From assembly GCF_900107835.1 (NCBI RefSeq), contig NZ_FNRG01000018.1, forward strand, positions 1 to 64,000: a stretch of DNA of 64,000 nt. Reading direction: 5' to 3'. The notes below the pieces were generated by a model that saw only the letters and a program-made list of their open reading frames with translations, had not been told where the DNA came from and searched no databases. This DNA is from Oribacterium sp. KHPX15. Its GTDB lineage: Bacteria; Bacillota; Clostridia; Lachnospirales; Lachnospiraceae. Positions 1-9,200 of this stretch are shown here, piece by piece. The translations under genes were made by a program, and so were the position numbers. Every line of letters starts with the position of its first letter. Position 1 is the first letter of the stretch.

Positions 1-64
1 GAATGTAAAAAGAAATAAAAAGGATGCCACCGGTAACGGCAGGCTTCCTTAAGAATTAACTACA

Positions 65-105
65 AGAGTAGCCGCCTAAGTTTGACCGACCGGGGCGGCT
101 ATTCT
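65..105. terminator. Hairpin at the 3' end of the holin-like toxin gene
   Basis: Arms at 65-76 and 94-105 pair over 12 bases with one mismatch (AGAGTAGCCGCC against GGCGGCTATTCT). The plus-strand side is followed shortly by a T run (about 111-116). The hairpin could end the toxin mRNA, a converging antisense RNA, or both. Confidence 0.5.
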
Positions 106-200
106 CGTGTGTTTTTGCTATTGCGTCCGATGGCGTATCCAAGACCGAACGCGGTCAGCGCAAGGCTAATCACTGCGATTAATCCCTCTATCGTCAACAT
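99..200 (-). CDS. Small holin-like toxin (Hol_Tox/TxpA-like), 33 aa
   Basis: A 33-residue ORF, MLTIEGLIAVISLALTAFGL followed by GYAIGRNSKNTRE. It has one hydrophobic helix between an acidic N-terminus and a short basic tail, which is the layout of the putative holin-like toxin family (small type I toxins related to TxpA). The start is fixed by GGAGG at 210-214, nine bases before the ATG at 200; a second ATG at 206 would leave only three. The stop lies inside the right arm of a hairpin at 65-105. Members of this family insert in the membrane and are silenced by a convergent antisense RNA overlapping the 3' end. No antitoxin RNA can be proved here. Confidence is good for a real gene and moderate for toxicity. 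Confidence 0.72.
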   Translation of the reverse strand: MLTIEGLIAVISLALTAFGLGYAIGRNSKNTRE

Positions 201-332
201 CTGCATTTACCTCCTTTCCGGTGAAAGCTAGGAACAAGTCCCGCACTATAGTTACCGTCATTTGTATACTCCTACTCTGTCATGATATAATCTTGAATCG
301 TAAATCAGAAATACATACAAAGGATAAATAGA

Positions 333-1625
333 ATGTCAGAATCAAATCCAAATAGCAATCATGGCATACGGCACAGTTCCCGAGATCTTAATGTCGAGCT
401 CCTGCGTATCATCGCCTGCCTCATGGTCATCATGATACATGTGAGACCATTTCCCTTTTCGGGAACGACTCTCAGGGATGCCGTAGTTTTTATAAATGTA
501 ATGAACGGGCCTGCAGTGGCCGCCTTTTTTCTGATAAGCGGTTTTTTCATAAGTAAGAAACAGAATCTTTCACATATAATAGTGCGTTTTCTAAAGAGTG
601 TTATCCTGCCGACAGCAGTATTTGTATTCTGCCTCGGCCTCATTCGCCCCTGGATCAATACCCCGGGGATGGGGCTTTTGCAAAGCATTCTGAGCTCACA
701 GCCTTTGACTATTCTTTCGGATATGCTTCAGGGGTTCCTTGCTTTTGATACCGTACGTTTCGGAATTTACGCAGACCACTTATGGTATATCTTCAGTTAT
801 GCCTCCATCATGTTCTGGATGCCCGTGATACTGACGCTAGTTAAACATGATGAAACTACTGCTCTCAAGCTATTGCTTCTGATCGGAGTTTTTCACTACA
901 CTCTTGTGAACCTTAGTGCCCTGGTGGTTCTGCCCTTCGGGATATATATTCCCGAAGCCATGGGAAAACCGGCACTGTACACCATTGCAGGATACCTTTT
1001 TTACTCATGGATAAAGAAGGTGCGAGCCACTGAGCAGCCTCTTACCAGGAACAAACGCTTACCCTTACTGTTTTTGTTTATGTTCATAATCCTTTCAACA
1101 GTGCTTTTCTTCCTTCAGAAGCATGTTTATATGCAGGGACTTATGATTGGAAGATCGGTAGATGAATTGAATACAGATTACTATTTCACAAGCTGGAGCG
1201 GACTGATCTGTGCCCTTCAGACAGTAAGTCTTGCAGGATTTGTGCTTTTGCTTCCATTAAAGCTTCAATACAAAAGCGGAGCTTCATCGGTAAGTTCAGC
1301 AAACACTGACAATAACAGCTTTAAAGATCAGTCAAAGCAACCGTCAGGCAGCATAGCAGTACCATACTCTGCCGTGCGAACGCTCATTTCCACCCTTGGA
1401 GGCTATACATTTTACATTTATCTGATACACTACGTATTTACCAATCATTTTAGAGCAACAGGACTTGAGGCAGCTTTTAAGGGCTTCTTCGGAGAGACTT
1501 CACTTGGGCTTATAACTTACAGCCTGATTTACTCCTTATTCATTTTCGCATTTTGCTCTATACTTATATTTATATTCAGACAACTCACTAAGCTAATATC
1601 TACTGTTTTAAGGTATAAAAAATAA
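333..1625 (+). CDS. Acyltransferase 3 family membrane protein (OafA-like)
   Basis: 430 aa. The N-terminal motif NVELLRIIACLMVIMIHV, with a His at the end of the first membrane helix, is the signature of acyltransferase 3 proteins, which O-acylate sugars of surface polysaccharides using cytoplasmic acyl-CoA. About ten hydrophobic segments follow (for example AAFFLISGFF and YTFYIYLIHYVF). A hydrophilic loop rich in Ser, Asn and Gln lies near residues 320-345. AAAGGATA precedes the ATG. The stop overlaps the start of the next gene by one base, so both are probably translated from one mRNA. In this locus it most likely decorates the glycan built by the neighbouring transferases; the acyl group cannot be read from sequence. 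Confidence 0.85.
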   Translation: MSESNPNSNHGIRHSSRDLNVELLRIIACLMVIMIHVRPFPFSGTTLRDAVVFINVMNGPAVAAFFLISGFFISKKQNLSHIIVRFLKSVILPTAVFVFCLGLIRPWINTPGMGLLQSILSSQPLTILSDMLQGFLAFDTVRFGIYADHLWYIFSYASIMFWMPVILTLVKHDETTALKLLLLIGVFHYTLVNLSALVVLPFGIYIPEAMGKPALYTIAGYLFYSWIKKVRATEQPLTRNKRLPLLFLFMFIILSTVLFFLQKHVYMQGLMIGRSVDELNTDYYFTSWSGLICALQTVSLAGFVLLLPLKLQYKSGASSVSSANTDNNSFKDQSKQPSGSIAVPYSAVRTLISTLGGYTFYIYLIHYVFTNHFRATGLEAAFKGFFGETSLGLITYSLIYSLFIFAFCSILIFIFRQLTKLISTVLRYKK

Positions 1626-2695
1626 TGTCTAAAGATACAATTAACAACAATATAAAAACCAAAAACCCCGATGGTTTCCGAACCGTCATCGTTATCCCAA
1701 ACTATAACGGTTTACGTTTTCTCGATGACTGCATGAAGGCCATAGATGCCCAGACCGTGGATCACTTCGTAACTCTCGTGATCGATAACGGTTCGGGAGA
1801 AGAAGATACCAAGTGGCTTAAATCCTGGCAGGAAAAGGACAGCGTCCATCGTAAACTGATACTCAATAAAGAAAATCTCGGTTTCTCCGGTGCCGTAAAT
1901 CAGGGAATCCGCTTTGCCATGGAGCACAACATTGAGTTCACTCTTCTTTTAAACAATGACACAAAGGTAGCTCCTGATTTCGTAGAAGTCCTGGAAAACC
2001 GCATGGACAAGGACAGTAAAAAGAAAGTCTTTGCTATCTCCAGCAAGATGGTGAAAATGCATGATCCTTCCATCATGGATGATGCGGGGGATCAGATGAC
2101 AGTTCTTGGCTGGCAATTTCAGAGAGGTTTGGACGAGTCTTCATCTCTTCCGAGATGGAATACCGAGTCAGAGGTTTTCTCCGCCTGCGCGGGTGCTGCA
2201 ATGTACAGAACCGGGCTTTTTGAAAAGGTGGGACTGTTTGACGAGAACCACTTTGCTTACCTCGAAGACATTGACCTTTGCTACAGGGCACAGCTTTATG
2301 GCTACAAAGTTCTCTACTGTCCAGAGGCTCTGGTTCATCACGTTGGTTCCGGCACCAGCGGTTCAAAGTACAATGACTTTAAAGTTCGTCTGAGCGCCAG
2401 AAACTCTTTATACCTGCTTTATAAGAACCTGCCCTTATTTATGGTGATTCTCAATATTTTCCCTATCCTTGCAGGCTACCTTATAAAGATACTGTTCTTC
2501 ACCAAAAAAGGCTTCTTTAAGCCCTACATGGAGGGCATATTTGAAGCCTTCGGCAAGTTCAAAACTCTCAAAAGGGCAAAAATAAATGAGGTACCGCCCA
2601 TGCGATACCTCACTCTGGAGTTAAGACTTATTGCCGCTACCTTTGAGTACGCTTCGAGACTAATGAGACGATATAGTCCAAAGGCTCGCGGTTAA
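1625..2695 (+). CDS. Glycosyltransferase family 2 (rhamnosyltransferase-like)
   Basis: 356 aa. A GT-A fold is indicated by VIVIPNYNGLRFLDDC near residue 22, the DNGSGEED nucleotide-binding loop, LLLNNDTKVAPDF (metal-binding acidic motif) and AYLEDIDLCYRAQLYGYKV (catalytic ED). This arrangement resembles rhamnosyl and related hexosyl transferases of cell-wall polysaccharide clusters. A hydrophobic stretch near residues 275-295 may hold it at the membrane. It overlaps the upstream acyltransferase by one base. Its last 59 bases overlap the end of the convergent flippase gene, so the two transcripts are antisense there. The donor is inferred only from the nearby dTDP-rhamnose genes. Confidence 0.88.
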   Translation: MSKDTINNNIKTKNPDGFRTVIVIPNYNGLRFLDDCMKAIDAQTVDHFVTLVIDNGSGEEDTKWLKSWQEKDSVHRKLILNKENLGFSGAVNQGIRFAMEHNIEFTLLLNNDTKVAPDFVEVLENRMDKDSKKKVFAISSKMVKMHDPSIMDDAGDQMTVLGWQFQRGLDESSSLPRWNTESEVFSACAGAAMYRTGLFEKVGLFDENHFAYLEDIDLCYRAQLYGYKVLYCPEALVHHVGSGTSGSKYNDFKVRLSARNSLYLLYKNLPLFMVILNIFPILAGYLIKILFFTKKGFFKPYMEGIFEAFGKFKTLKRAKINEVPPMRYLTLELRLIAATFEYASRLMRRYSPKARG

Positions 2696-4082
2696 AAATA
2701 TAAGAAGCCAAAAGATATACGATAACTCCCGTCACCATCTGTAGGATCAATGTCGGAATCGGGGCAAACCGAAGAAGCTCCACGCTCCAGGCAGCCGCAC
2801 CCATAAGCACTGAAACCACCAGGGAGGGCAATACCTCGATCCACTGCCTGAGTGGCCCATAACCTATAAGCTTACCGTTCGGCCATGCATTGATGACGGT
2901 ACAGAGATACTCGTCAATGACTTTAAGTATAAGCATTGGCCATATACCGAAAGGAAGACTCAAAAGCAGTATCACAATGCCGAGAGTCTTTTTTATTAAC
3001 TCGAGTTTCAGGAAAAGATCGGACCTTCCCATGGCATTCATGACCTGAAGGTTGATGATGTGAATGGGATAGACCGCGTAGCTCACAGCCAGCAGCACCA
3101 GATACGGCGCCGCCACCAGCCATTTCTCTGTAAGAAGAATCTCTACAAGTGGTCTCGAAACCGCTGCAAGTCCCGCCATCATTGGGAAGATCACGAAGGC
3201 GCTGAGCCTTATGGATCTGCTGGCCATACGCCGGAGCATTTCAGGATCATCCTGCTGTTTGCTGTAAGCCGGAAGCATTACCGACTGAATGGCTGTGGAA
3301 AGATTCGTTGCGATGATCTTCGGGAACTGCTCACCTCTGTTATAGGCTCCGAGGTCGGCACTTGAGTACTTTTTGCCAATGATAAGGCCGTAAATATTCT
3401 GCCACACCGCATCGATAAGGCCGGAGGCAAGTATCTTCCAGCCAAAGGAAAAGAGCTGCCTGAGACGTCCTGTGCGGAACAGAAAGTGAGGGTACCACCT
3501 TACGGTGAAGAGCATCACTATCATAATTGAGAAGTAGTAGGATATCTGCTGGGCAGCCATGGCCCAGACTCCGAAGCCCTGCATGGCGAGGGCGATGGAC
3601 ACCGCTCCGGAGATAAGCACCGCGATCATGGTTGACTGGAAGAGCTGTCTGAACCTGAGATTTCTAGCTACGAAGGCCGTCTGTATAGACACGATGGCTC
3701 CCGGGAAAAGAACTATTCCCATGACTCTTACAAGCTCTCTCAGCACCGGAATCCCGTAATAACCGGCTATCCAGGGTGCTCCCGCAAAAAGCACCAGGTA
3801 GCATCCCAGTGCCAGCAGCATACTGATCCAGAAAACCGAGCTGTAATCCTCTTCCTTTATATCCTTCCCCTGCACAAGAGCCGTTGCAAAGCCGGACTGC
3901 ACAAAGGTATTTGCTATTGTTATAAATATGGTGATAAGACTGATGGTTCCGTACTCCGTGGGAGTCATGAGTCTCGCCAGTATGAGTGCAACCACAAACT
4001 GCACTCCCTGGGAACCGCACTGCTCCAGCACCTTCCAGAAAAGCCCGCTTATCACCTTGCTTTTCAAATTATTATCTGCCAT
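2637..4082 (-). CDS. Oligosaccharide flippase, Wzx/MATE-like (polysaccharide biosynthesis protein)
   Basis: 481 aa from the chosen start. Many hydrophobic segments, an N-terminal block (KVISGLFWKVLEQCGSQGVQ) and an ILARLMTPTEYG motif identify a PST-type exporter that flips lipid-linked oligosaccharide across the membrane. The start MADNNLKSK at 4082 is preferred over an in-frame start 16 codons upstream because AGGA sits five bases before it and the family block begins directly after. It overlaps the upstream GT2 gene by 11 bases. It is last in the leftward polysaccharide operon and runs 59 bases into the end of the convergent GT2 gene. Confidence 0.9.
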   Translation of the reverse strand: MADNNLKSKVISGLFWKVLEQCGSQGVQFVVALILARLMTPTEYGTISLITIFITIANTFVQSGFATALVQGKDIKEEDYSSVFWISMLLALGCYLVLFAGAPWIAGYYGIPVLRELVRVMGIVLFPGAIVSIQTAFVARNLRFRQLFQSTMIAVLISGAVSIALAMQGFGVWAMAAQQISYYFSIMIVMLFTVRWYPHFLFRTGRLRQLFSFGWKILASGLIDAVWQNIYGLIIGKKYSSADLGAYNRGEQFPKIIATNLSTAIQSVMLPAYSKQQDDPEMLRRMASRSIRLSAFVIFPMMAGLAAVSRPLVEILLTEKWLVAAPYLVLLAVSYAVYPIHIINLQVMNAMGRSDLFLKLELIKKTLGIVILLLSLPFGIWPMLILKVIDEYLCTVINAWPNGKLIGYGPLRQWIEVLPSLVVSVLMGAAAWSVELLRFAPIPTLILQMVTGVIVYLLASYIFNREPLDYIVSLVSKRTQR

Positions 4083-5076
4083 TTTTCCTGTTTCGCAGCC
4101 AATTGTAAAGCTTCGGCATGCGATATTCAAATCCTATAAAAAATCTGTCCCGGAGATTCAGTTCATTGAAAAACTCTCTGTACTCAGGTTTAAAGATCGT
4201 CTTAAAGTCCCTGACATTGACCTTGGTGAGGAACTCATTTCTTCCTCCTGCCCTCATGGCCGCCTCATGGAACCTGCCACCGGTCACTTCATCGAATCTC
4301 CGATACATCTTCCAGAGATCCTCCGCAAACTTTTCCTGTTTTCTAATGTAGTCGCCGGTCATCTGGCTCTCAGTCCAGGAGCCCCCAATTGCGAAACGAT
4401 AAACGCTCATGGGCTCATCAAAATAATAGCTGTCCCCGGCTGCCGCCGCCATAAGTTCCAGCGGTCTGTCTCCGACCGGACAATCCACATAGTAATCCGG
4501 CAGTTTTTCAACGATTTCCCGCCTTAAAAGGAAGCTTGCAAAGGGTGAGCCCACTGCTTTATCCACAAGCTCCTCCGGTTTAACCACACGGGATTGTTTA
4601 TAAGGTCTCATAAGCTCCCCGTTTACGAGAGCCCCGTCTTCGGAAACAACCTTAGCGGAATGAAAAGTAAATACACACTCCGGATGTGCCTCCATATAGG
4701 AAACCTGCTTCTTAAGCTTCAAGGGATCGCACCAGTAATCATCCCCGTCTGTAAGAGCCACATATTTCCCCACGGCCCTCGGAAAGTTAAAGGCCCCGGA
4801 AATATTGGTAATCCCCTTGCTGTACTGATTCTCAGTCCTAAGAATCGGCTTAATGATATCCGGATACCTCTCCTGATACCCCCTGATGACCTCCTGGGCA
4901 TTGTCCGTAGAAGCATCATCATGTATCAGAACCTCAATCTCGAAATCCCTTTCCTGATTCAGTATATGGTCAAGACATTCTCCGATATACTTCCCATGAT
5001 TGTAGGTCACCACGCAGACAGAAACCATTATTGGCTTATTTTTGGTTTTCCCAACTTGAGTTTCTATTTCATCCAT
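4072..5076 (-). CDS. Glycosyltransferase family 2
   Basis: 334 aa from the ATG at 5076; a TTG lies one codon upstream. Motifs are VSVCVVTYNHGKYIGECLD, EVLIHDDASTDNAQEVI (nucleotide binding) and YVALTDGDDYWCDP, where the acidic DGDD binds metal. This is the WcaA/SpsA-like type common in capsule and wall-glycan loci. The C-terminal third (GRFHEAAMRAGGRNE onward) shows no recognised domain. It is translationally coupled to the flippase through an 11-base overlap and lies 68 bases downstream of another GT2 gene. Donor and acceptor are unknown. Confidence 0.88.
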   Translation of the reverse strand: MDEIETQVGKTKNKPIMVSVCVVTYNHGKYIGECLDHILNQERDFEIEVLIHDDASTDNAQEVIRGYQERYPDIIKPILRTENQYSKGITNISGAFNFPRAVGKYVALTDGDDYWCDPLKLKKQVSYMEAHPECVFTFHSAKVVSEDGALVNGELMRPYKQSRVVKPEELVDKAVGSPFASFLLRREIVEKLPDYYVDCPVGDRPLELMAAAAGDSYYFDEPMSVYRFAIGGSWTESQMTGDYIRKQEKFAEDLWKMYRRFDEVTGGRFHEAAMRAGGRNEFLTKVNVRDFKTIFKPEYREFFNELNLRDRFFIGFEYRMPKLYNWLRNRKNGR

Positions 5077-5144
5077 CAACTAACCTTCTATTTCACAACA
5101 ATATAGTACCTACCTAATATGACTCGGAGGAGTTTATAGATAAC

Positions 5145-6146
5145 TCACCTTATAAACAGACACTCCCCCACGGTTCTATGGAACATATTGTAGGTGAAGC
5201 CATATCTCAGAATAATGTATATCTTCCCAAGCCTGTTTCGTTCCTGAATACTCACAAAATTCTCCAGCAACGCCTTTTGCTTCGCGGTGAGCCGATCCCC
5301 ATATATCTCCAAGAAGCACCGGGCCTGCTGAAACATCTCCTCATAAACCTTTCGGGAATGCTCATCCATCTCAGCCTTGCTCTTCCCGTCTTTTCTGCCG
5401 ATGCCGAAGCGGCCGAGAATCTCCATGATACGGGAACCCTTTTCAGCACCGAGGACATTGTTCCCATGCTGCCTGTACTTATAAAGAGACTCCGGCACGA
5501 AACGAATCTGTCCGAAGGCTGCCGCAACAAGGGCTATCCACTGATCATGCATGACACAATGCTCAGGCTCCCTGTCTATAAGCTTTGCAAGAGCCCGGTT
5601 TATCATCATTGCCCCGCCAACAACATTGTTCTGAACCAGCAGCTGATTCAGCTTCTTTCTTGCGGGAGTCATTTTCTGGTAAGTCACATAGCTTGGGGAG
5701 ATAGGATTAAGCTCCTGATCCACCACCTCGGAATCACAATGCACAAGAGTTGGTTTATCATCACCGTAAACCGCCTCCAGTATCTTCATCTGTTTAAGGG
5801 TCTTCTCAACCTTATCCGGATTCCATACATCGTCCTGATCTGAAAGCATGACGTATTTGGAGTCCCCATACTTCCCCTCTGCCAGAAGCTTCAAAAAATG
5901 TTTCTGTGCGCTTCCGCAGGGAGGATTCTGTTTCAATATCTCTATCCTTCCGGAATTGGCTTCCTTCAAGGCTTCAACGATTCCCAGTGTCCCGTCTTTT
6001 GATCCGTCATCCGACACAACGATCCTAATATCCTCATAACTCTGCCCGAGGATAGAATCGATCTGCTGCTTCACATAGTTCTCACCATTATAGGTGCACA
6101 GGAGAACCGTGACCTCATAACTTGAATTTTTTGATTCCTTATCCAT
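5145..6146 (-). CDS. Glycosyltransferase family 2 (alpha-1,3-rhamnosyltransferase-like)
   Basis: 333 aa. It contains VTVLLCTYNGENYVKQQIDS, IVVSDDGSKDGT and MLSDQDDVWNPDKVEKT. SDQDDVW is typical of the RgpB/WchL-like GT2 branch that adds rhamnose. The central MHDQWIALVAAAFG is the usual acceptor-side motif of this branch. AAGAG precedes the ATG. It is the middle member of a leftward row of sugar-transfer genes, with a 133-base gap to the epimerase upstream. The rhamnosyl assignment fits rfbA, rfbB and rfbD nearby but is inference. Confidence 0.88.
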   Translation of the reverse strand: MDKESKNSSYEVTVLLCTYNGENYVKQQIDSILGQSYEDIRIVVSDDGSKDGTLGIVEALKEANSGRIEILKQNPPCGSAQKHFLKLLAEGKYGDSKYVMLSDQDDVWNPDKVEKTLKQMKILEAVYGDDKPTLVHCDSEVVDQELNPISPSYVTYQKMTPARKKLNQLLVQNNVVGGAMMINRALAKLIDREPEHCVMHDQWIALVAAAFGQIRFVPESLYKYRQHGNNVLGAEKGSRIMEILGRFGIGRKDGKSKAEMDEHSRKVYEEMFQQARCFLEIYGDRLTAKQKALLENFVSIQERNRLGKIYIILRYGFTYNMFHRTVGECLFIR

Positions 6147-6243
6147 CTCAATTAGCTCTTATTTCTTATATTTTAATACTTGCTTGCTAACTCCTGATTT
6201 TTTTCATCGAAATCCTGCCGATGTTGAATTGATCAGTTGTTAT

Positions 6244-6267
6244 TAATGTGCCAGAATCTGACACATA
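6244..6267 (-). terminator. Weak hairpin downstream of the SDR epimerase gene
   Basis: ATGTGCCAGA and TCTGACACAT form an imperfect palindrome just past the epimerase stop. There is no clear U tract on the leftward transcript, so this may be an attenuator or chance. Confidence 0.25.
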
Positions 6268-6279
6268 TATACCATTCTT

Positions 6280-7119
6280 TCAGAAATCAGCCTGTCTCTT
6301 CTCCATTATCTTCCGGATGATGGCATCATCTCCCCATACCGCCTTACTGTCATATGGTCTATCCGGGAATGCCCCATATTTGAGACTAATTTTATAGCCA
6401 TTATCCTTTATGAAATCCTCGACTCTTGTGGCAAGCTTCTCCGGGAACCCTGAGCAGGCATTGATGACACCCTGATACTCCTTCTGCTCGATGACCGCCG
6501 CAAGCATTTCACAAAACCTGTCATAGTTTATGAAATCCCACTGGTTCTGTCCCATGGTAAAAGGAAATTCCTTGTCCCCGCGCTTTTCCGCAGCAGTGAT
6601 CTTCGAAAAAATGGAGCAGCCATGCTCGGAATTTCCGACGATGTAGTAGCCTCTTACCCACTGTAAAACCGTAGGTTTATTCTTACAAATAAGCTCCAGT
6701 GACTGACGAAGGGCATTTTTGGAAATACCGTAAAGAGACTGGGGATTGCAAGGCGTATCCGGCTTGATGGAGCCCTCAAAAAAACCAATCTCATGCATGG
6801 ACCCCATTACTGCCATCTGACTTATTCCTGATTCCACAAGTTTCTCAAGAAAAGCAAAATGCTTAGGCAGGTCATTAATGTGTGACGGATCATTGTGCAC
6901 AAAACCGTTCTTCCATGCCAGATGAAAGCAGGCATCGGGTCTTCCGAAAAACTCAAAAGGATCCTCTAAGGAAAAAAGATCTGCTTCCTTCAGCTCTGCT
7001 CTTTTGTCAACGATATCAAGTCTGAAATCCGAAGCAATGACCTGATTTCCGTCATCCAGAAGCTGCTTCACCAGCCCCTGACCTATATATCCGTTTGCAC
7101 CTGTAACAAGAATTTTCAT
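6280..7119 (-). CDS. NAD-dependent epimerase/dehydratase (extended SDR family)
   Basis: 279 aa. The N-terminus MKILVTGANGYIGQGLVKQL holds the TGxxGxxG NAD(P)-binding turn. A YGISKNALRQS segment near residue 133 carries the catalytic Tyr-x-x-x-Lys. Such enzymes epimerise or dehydrate nucleotide sugars; the exact substrate is not apparent. The start at 7119 is chosen because GGAG lies seven bases upstream; the apparent earlier start is a TTG inside that ribosome binding site. At 279 residues it is shorter than GalE (about 330), closer to RmlD-like or GDP-sugar reductases. It probably supplies an activated sugar to the surrounding transferases. Confidence 0.8.
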   Translation of the reverse strand: MKILVTGANGYIGQGLVKQLLDDGNQVIASDFRLDIVDKRAELKEADLFSLEDPFEFFGRPDACFHLAWKNGFVHNDPSHINDLPKHFAFLEKLVESGISQMAVMGSMHEIGFFEGSIKPDTPCNPQSLYGISKNALRQSLELICKNKPTVLQWVRGYYIVGNSEHGCSIFSKITAAEKRGDKEFPFTMGQNQWDFINYDRFCEMLAAVIEQKEYQGVINACSGFPEKLATRVEDFIKDNGYKISLKYGAFPDRPYDSKAVWGDDAIIRKIMEKRQADF

Positions 7120-7222
7120 TAATTTCTCCAATATTATTCACTTCATGAAATAATCATTAAGCAAGGTACTTTACACATCAAATGAAAATTGCCACACATA
7201 CCTATCGGCACATTTAGCAGCT

Positions 7223-8221
7223 TCATTTCAAATCATCATTCCCCAGGATGTCTTTTAGGAATCCATCCAGACTGTATCTCTCATACACCTCTTCCGGAAT
7301 TTCCTTATAGGGCTCTTCGATGAACTCCTTCGGCACAGAAAAGTCCTCGGGGTCATAAATGTAAACATTCTCCTTGCAATAGAAGTCCGTGTCCAGAATG
7401 TGCCTGTTGTTGGTGATGAGTTTGCATCTGTGTCCCACCGATTCAATAGTTCTCATGCTGAGACCGTTTTGCTGAGGAAAAGTGTAATCCACAAAACACC
7501 TTGTATGATTGTAGATATCATTGGTTTTTTCCATGGGAAGGGAATCAAAATGCAAAGCCTCCCGGGCCCCCTTATACAAAGGATTTCTCTTAAGAACCGC
7601 CTCTTTAATATACTGAAGCTTCGGCACATAAATATACCCGAAGAGATTTTTCCCGTAGCGCTCCGCAAGCTCCTTAAGCTTTATGAGAATCTGCATGCGT
7701 CTCGTATGCATGGAGCATAAAAATATAAGATCGTAGCGCTTGTCCTCTGAGCTTTGGCATTCTTCCTTCTTAAAAAATAACGGTCTGTAATTCCAGCCGT
7801 ACTTCTCCGAATCCACCGGATCAAAGGTGTAAATCTCATCAAACTGAGGATTCAGCCTTGTCTGATCCGGAAATGTAGATACGCTGTCCCATTGATAAAT
7901 CTTGAAAATCGCGGCCCTGAATCTTTCCCGAAGCCGCTCAATGACCCGGTCTGTCATCCATTGGCCCTTTATAACAAAAACAGTGTCAATGTCTTCGGTC
8001 AGCTTTGAAATCACGCCCTCATAGTAATCAAACACCAACCTGTCCCTTAAGCCCTTTGTGTAAAACATCACCAGCTTATTATAGAGACTGTGGGCATGAA
8101 GGTTGGAATCCACTAAGAATACCTCTGCCCCTGCTTCCTCAAGTTTCCTTTTTATGTCTTTCTCATAATTATAGAAATAGGGCATTATGAGAAGGATCTT
8201 CTTATTTTCTAACTTTATCAT
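7223..8221 (-). CDS. Putative GT-B glycosyltransferase (CgeB/Eps11J-like)
   Basis: 332 aa. It starts with KKILLIMPYFYNYEKDIKR and has a C-terminal half (CFVDYTFPQQNGLSMRTIES) resembling the donor-binding half of CgeB-type and capsule proteins, where a Glu after a GLxxR-like turn contacts the nucleotide sugar. DLIFLCSMHTRRMQILIKL is typical of lipopolysaccharide/capsule biosynthesis proteins of this group. The start codon is overlapped by the last 20 bases of the GT8 gene upstream, so the pair is coupled. The ribosome binding site is weak. Function as a sugar transferase is inferred from context. Confidence 0.65.
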   Translation of the reverse strand: MIKLENKKILLIMPYFYNYEKDIKRKLEEAGAEVFLVDSNLHAHSLYNKLVMFYTKGLRDRLVFDYYEGVISKLTEDIDTVFVIKGQWMTDRVIERLRERFRAAIFKIYQWDSVSTFPDQTRLNPQFDEIYTFDPVDSEKYGWNYRPLFFKKEECQSSEDKRYDLIFLCSMHTRRMQILIKLKELAERYGKNLFGYIYVPKLQYIKEAVLKRNPLYKGAREALHFDSLPMEKTNDIYNHTRCFVDYTFPQQNGLSMRTIESVGHRCKLITNNRHILDTDFYCKENVYIYDPEDFSVPKEFIEEPYKEIPEEVYERYSLDGFLKDILGNDDLK

Positions 8222-9176
8222 TGTAATACTTGTCCGAAATAAACTGACGCACAGGAGGTGCCAGGAAGGTGATAATGTTCATGGCATGGTAAGCAACCAT
8301 AAACGCTTCCTTTCCCTTCACCTTCTTTGCATCGGCAAATGGTGTCAGCTTTAGATATTTATCATAGGCGAGACTGTAGTGATTCATGTTTCCTCTGTTC
8401 CAGGGGCGTTCATCCGAAGCATAATGCACTATGTGGGGATGATGCTTTGCGAGTCTGAAGCTCTCCTTGGACTCACCCTTTCCGTAGGCAGCGGACTTCT
8501 CCACCAGAGTCTCGTATCTGAAATAGTAGTAATTGGTTATAAAATCGTAGGTCTGACCTACTCTTTTTATACGGCCCTTAAGCACATGATTAAGGATGTC
8601 CTGATCATTAAATGGAAGCTTTCCGCCCATGGTGTTGTAATACTCCAGGCAGTTGGTTTCCATGTCCTCAGACCTCCATGCGGAAAGATTGAGAAGGATC
8701 ATACCTGCATTATAGTAGTTATCCTCCTCCGTCAGCCCCACCAGCTCCTTCACTTCAGGATAAATGGTAGGCTCAGCCGCCATAGCTGCGATGTCGTCAT
8801 TGAGCCTTAAATCATAAAGCCCCGAAATATCCCTAAGCACAACCGTGTCACAATCCAGATACAAAACCTTGGTAACCGTTTCCGGAAGTATGGAACCCAT
8901 CAGCAGTCTCGCCAGTGTTGTGATACGAAACTTCCCCGTATCAAGCCCGTAAATCCTGTCCTTCAGATCCTGCATCAGGCCTTCTATCGGATAGAACTCA
9001 ACCTTTCTTCCATAGAATTTCGCCATCTCCCCGATCTTCTGCCTGTTTTCCTCAGAAATGCCGTCGGACAGCACGTGAAAGTTGATTTCAACTTCTTTAT
9101 TATGTTCGATCAATGATGCCATGGAAACCGCCATGTGCTGACAGTACCCGTCATCAGTCGCGTAAACAATATTCAT
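8202..9176 (-). CDS. Glycosyltransferase family 8
   Basis: 324 aa. The sequence MNIVYATDDGYCQHMAVSM at the start, KVLYLDCDTVVLRDISGLY (DxD metal site near residue 103), YYNAGMILLNL and LPFNDQDILNHVL are the classical GT8 motifs of retaining galactosyl or glucosyl transferases such as LgtC and GspA. AAGGAAA precedes the ATG. It opens the leftward run of transferases and is separated from leuA by two hairpins. The C-terminal hydrophobic and basic segment (FLAPPVRQFISDKYYNDKVRK) may hold the protein at the membrane. Donor is likely UDP-Glc or UDP-Gal, by family only. Confidence 0.88.
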   Translation of the reverse strand: MNIVYATDDGYCQHMAVSMASLIEHNKEVEINFHVLSDGISEENRQKIGEMAKFYGRKVEFYPIEGLMQDLKDRIYGLDTGKFRITTLARLLMGSILPETVTKVLYLDCDTVVLRDISGLYDLRLNDDIAAMAAEPTIYPEVKELVGLTEEDNYYNAGMILLNLSAWRSEDMETNCLEYYNTMGGKLPFNDQDILNHVLKGRIKRVGQTYDFITNYYYFRYETLVEKSAAYGKGESKESFRLAKHHPHIVHYASDERPWNRGNMNHYSLAYDKYLKLTPFADAKKVKGKEAFMVAYHAMNIITFLAPPVRQFISDKYYNDKVRK

Positions 9177-9200
9177 AAATTATTTCCTTACATAATCTAA

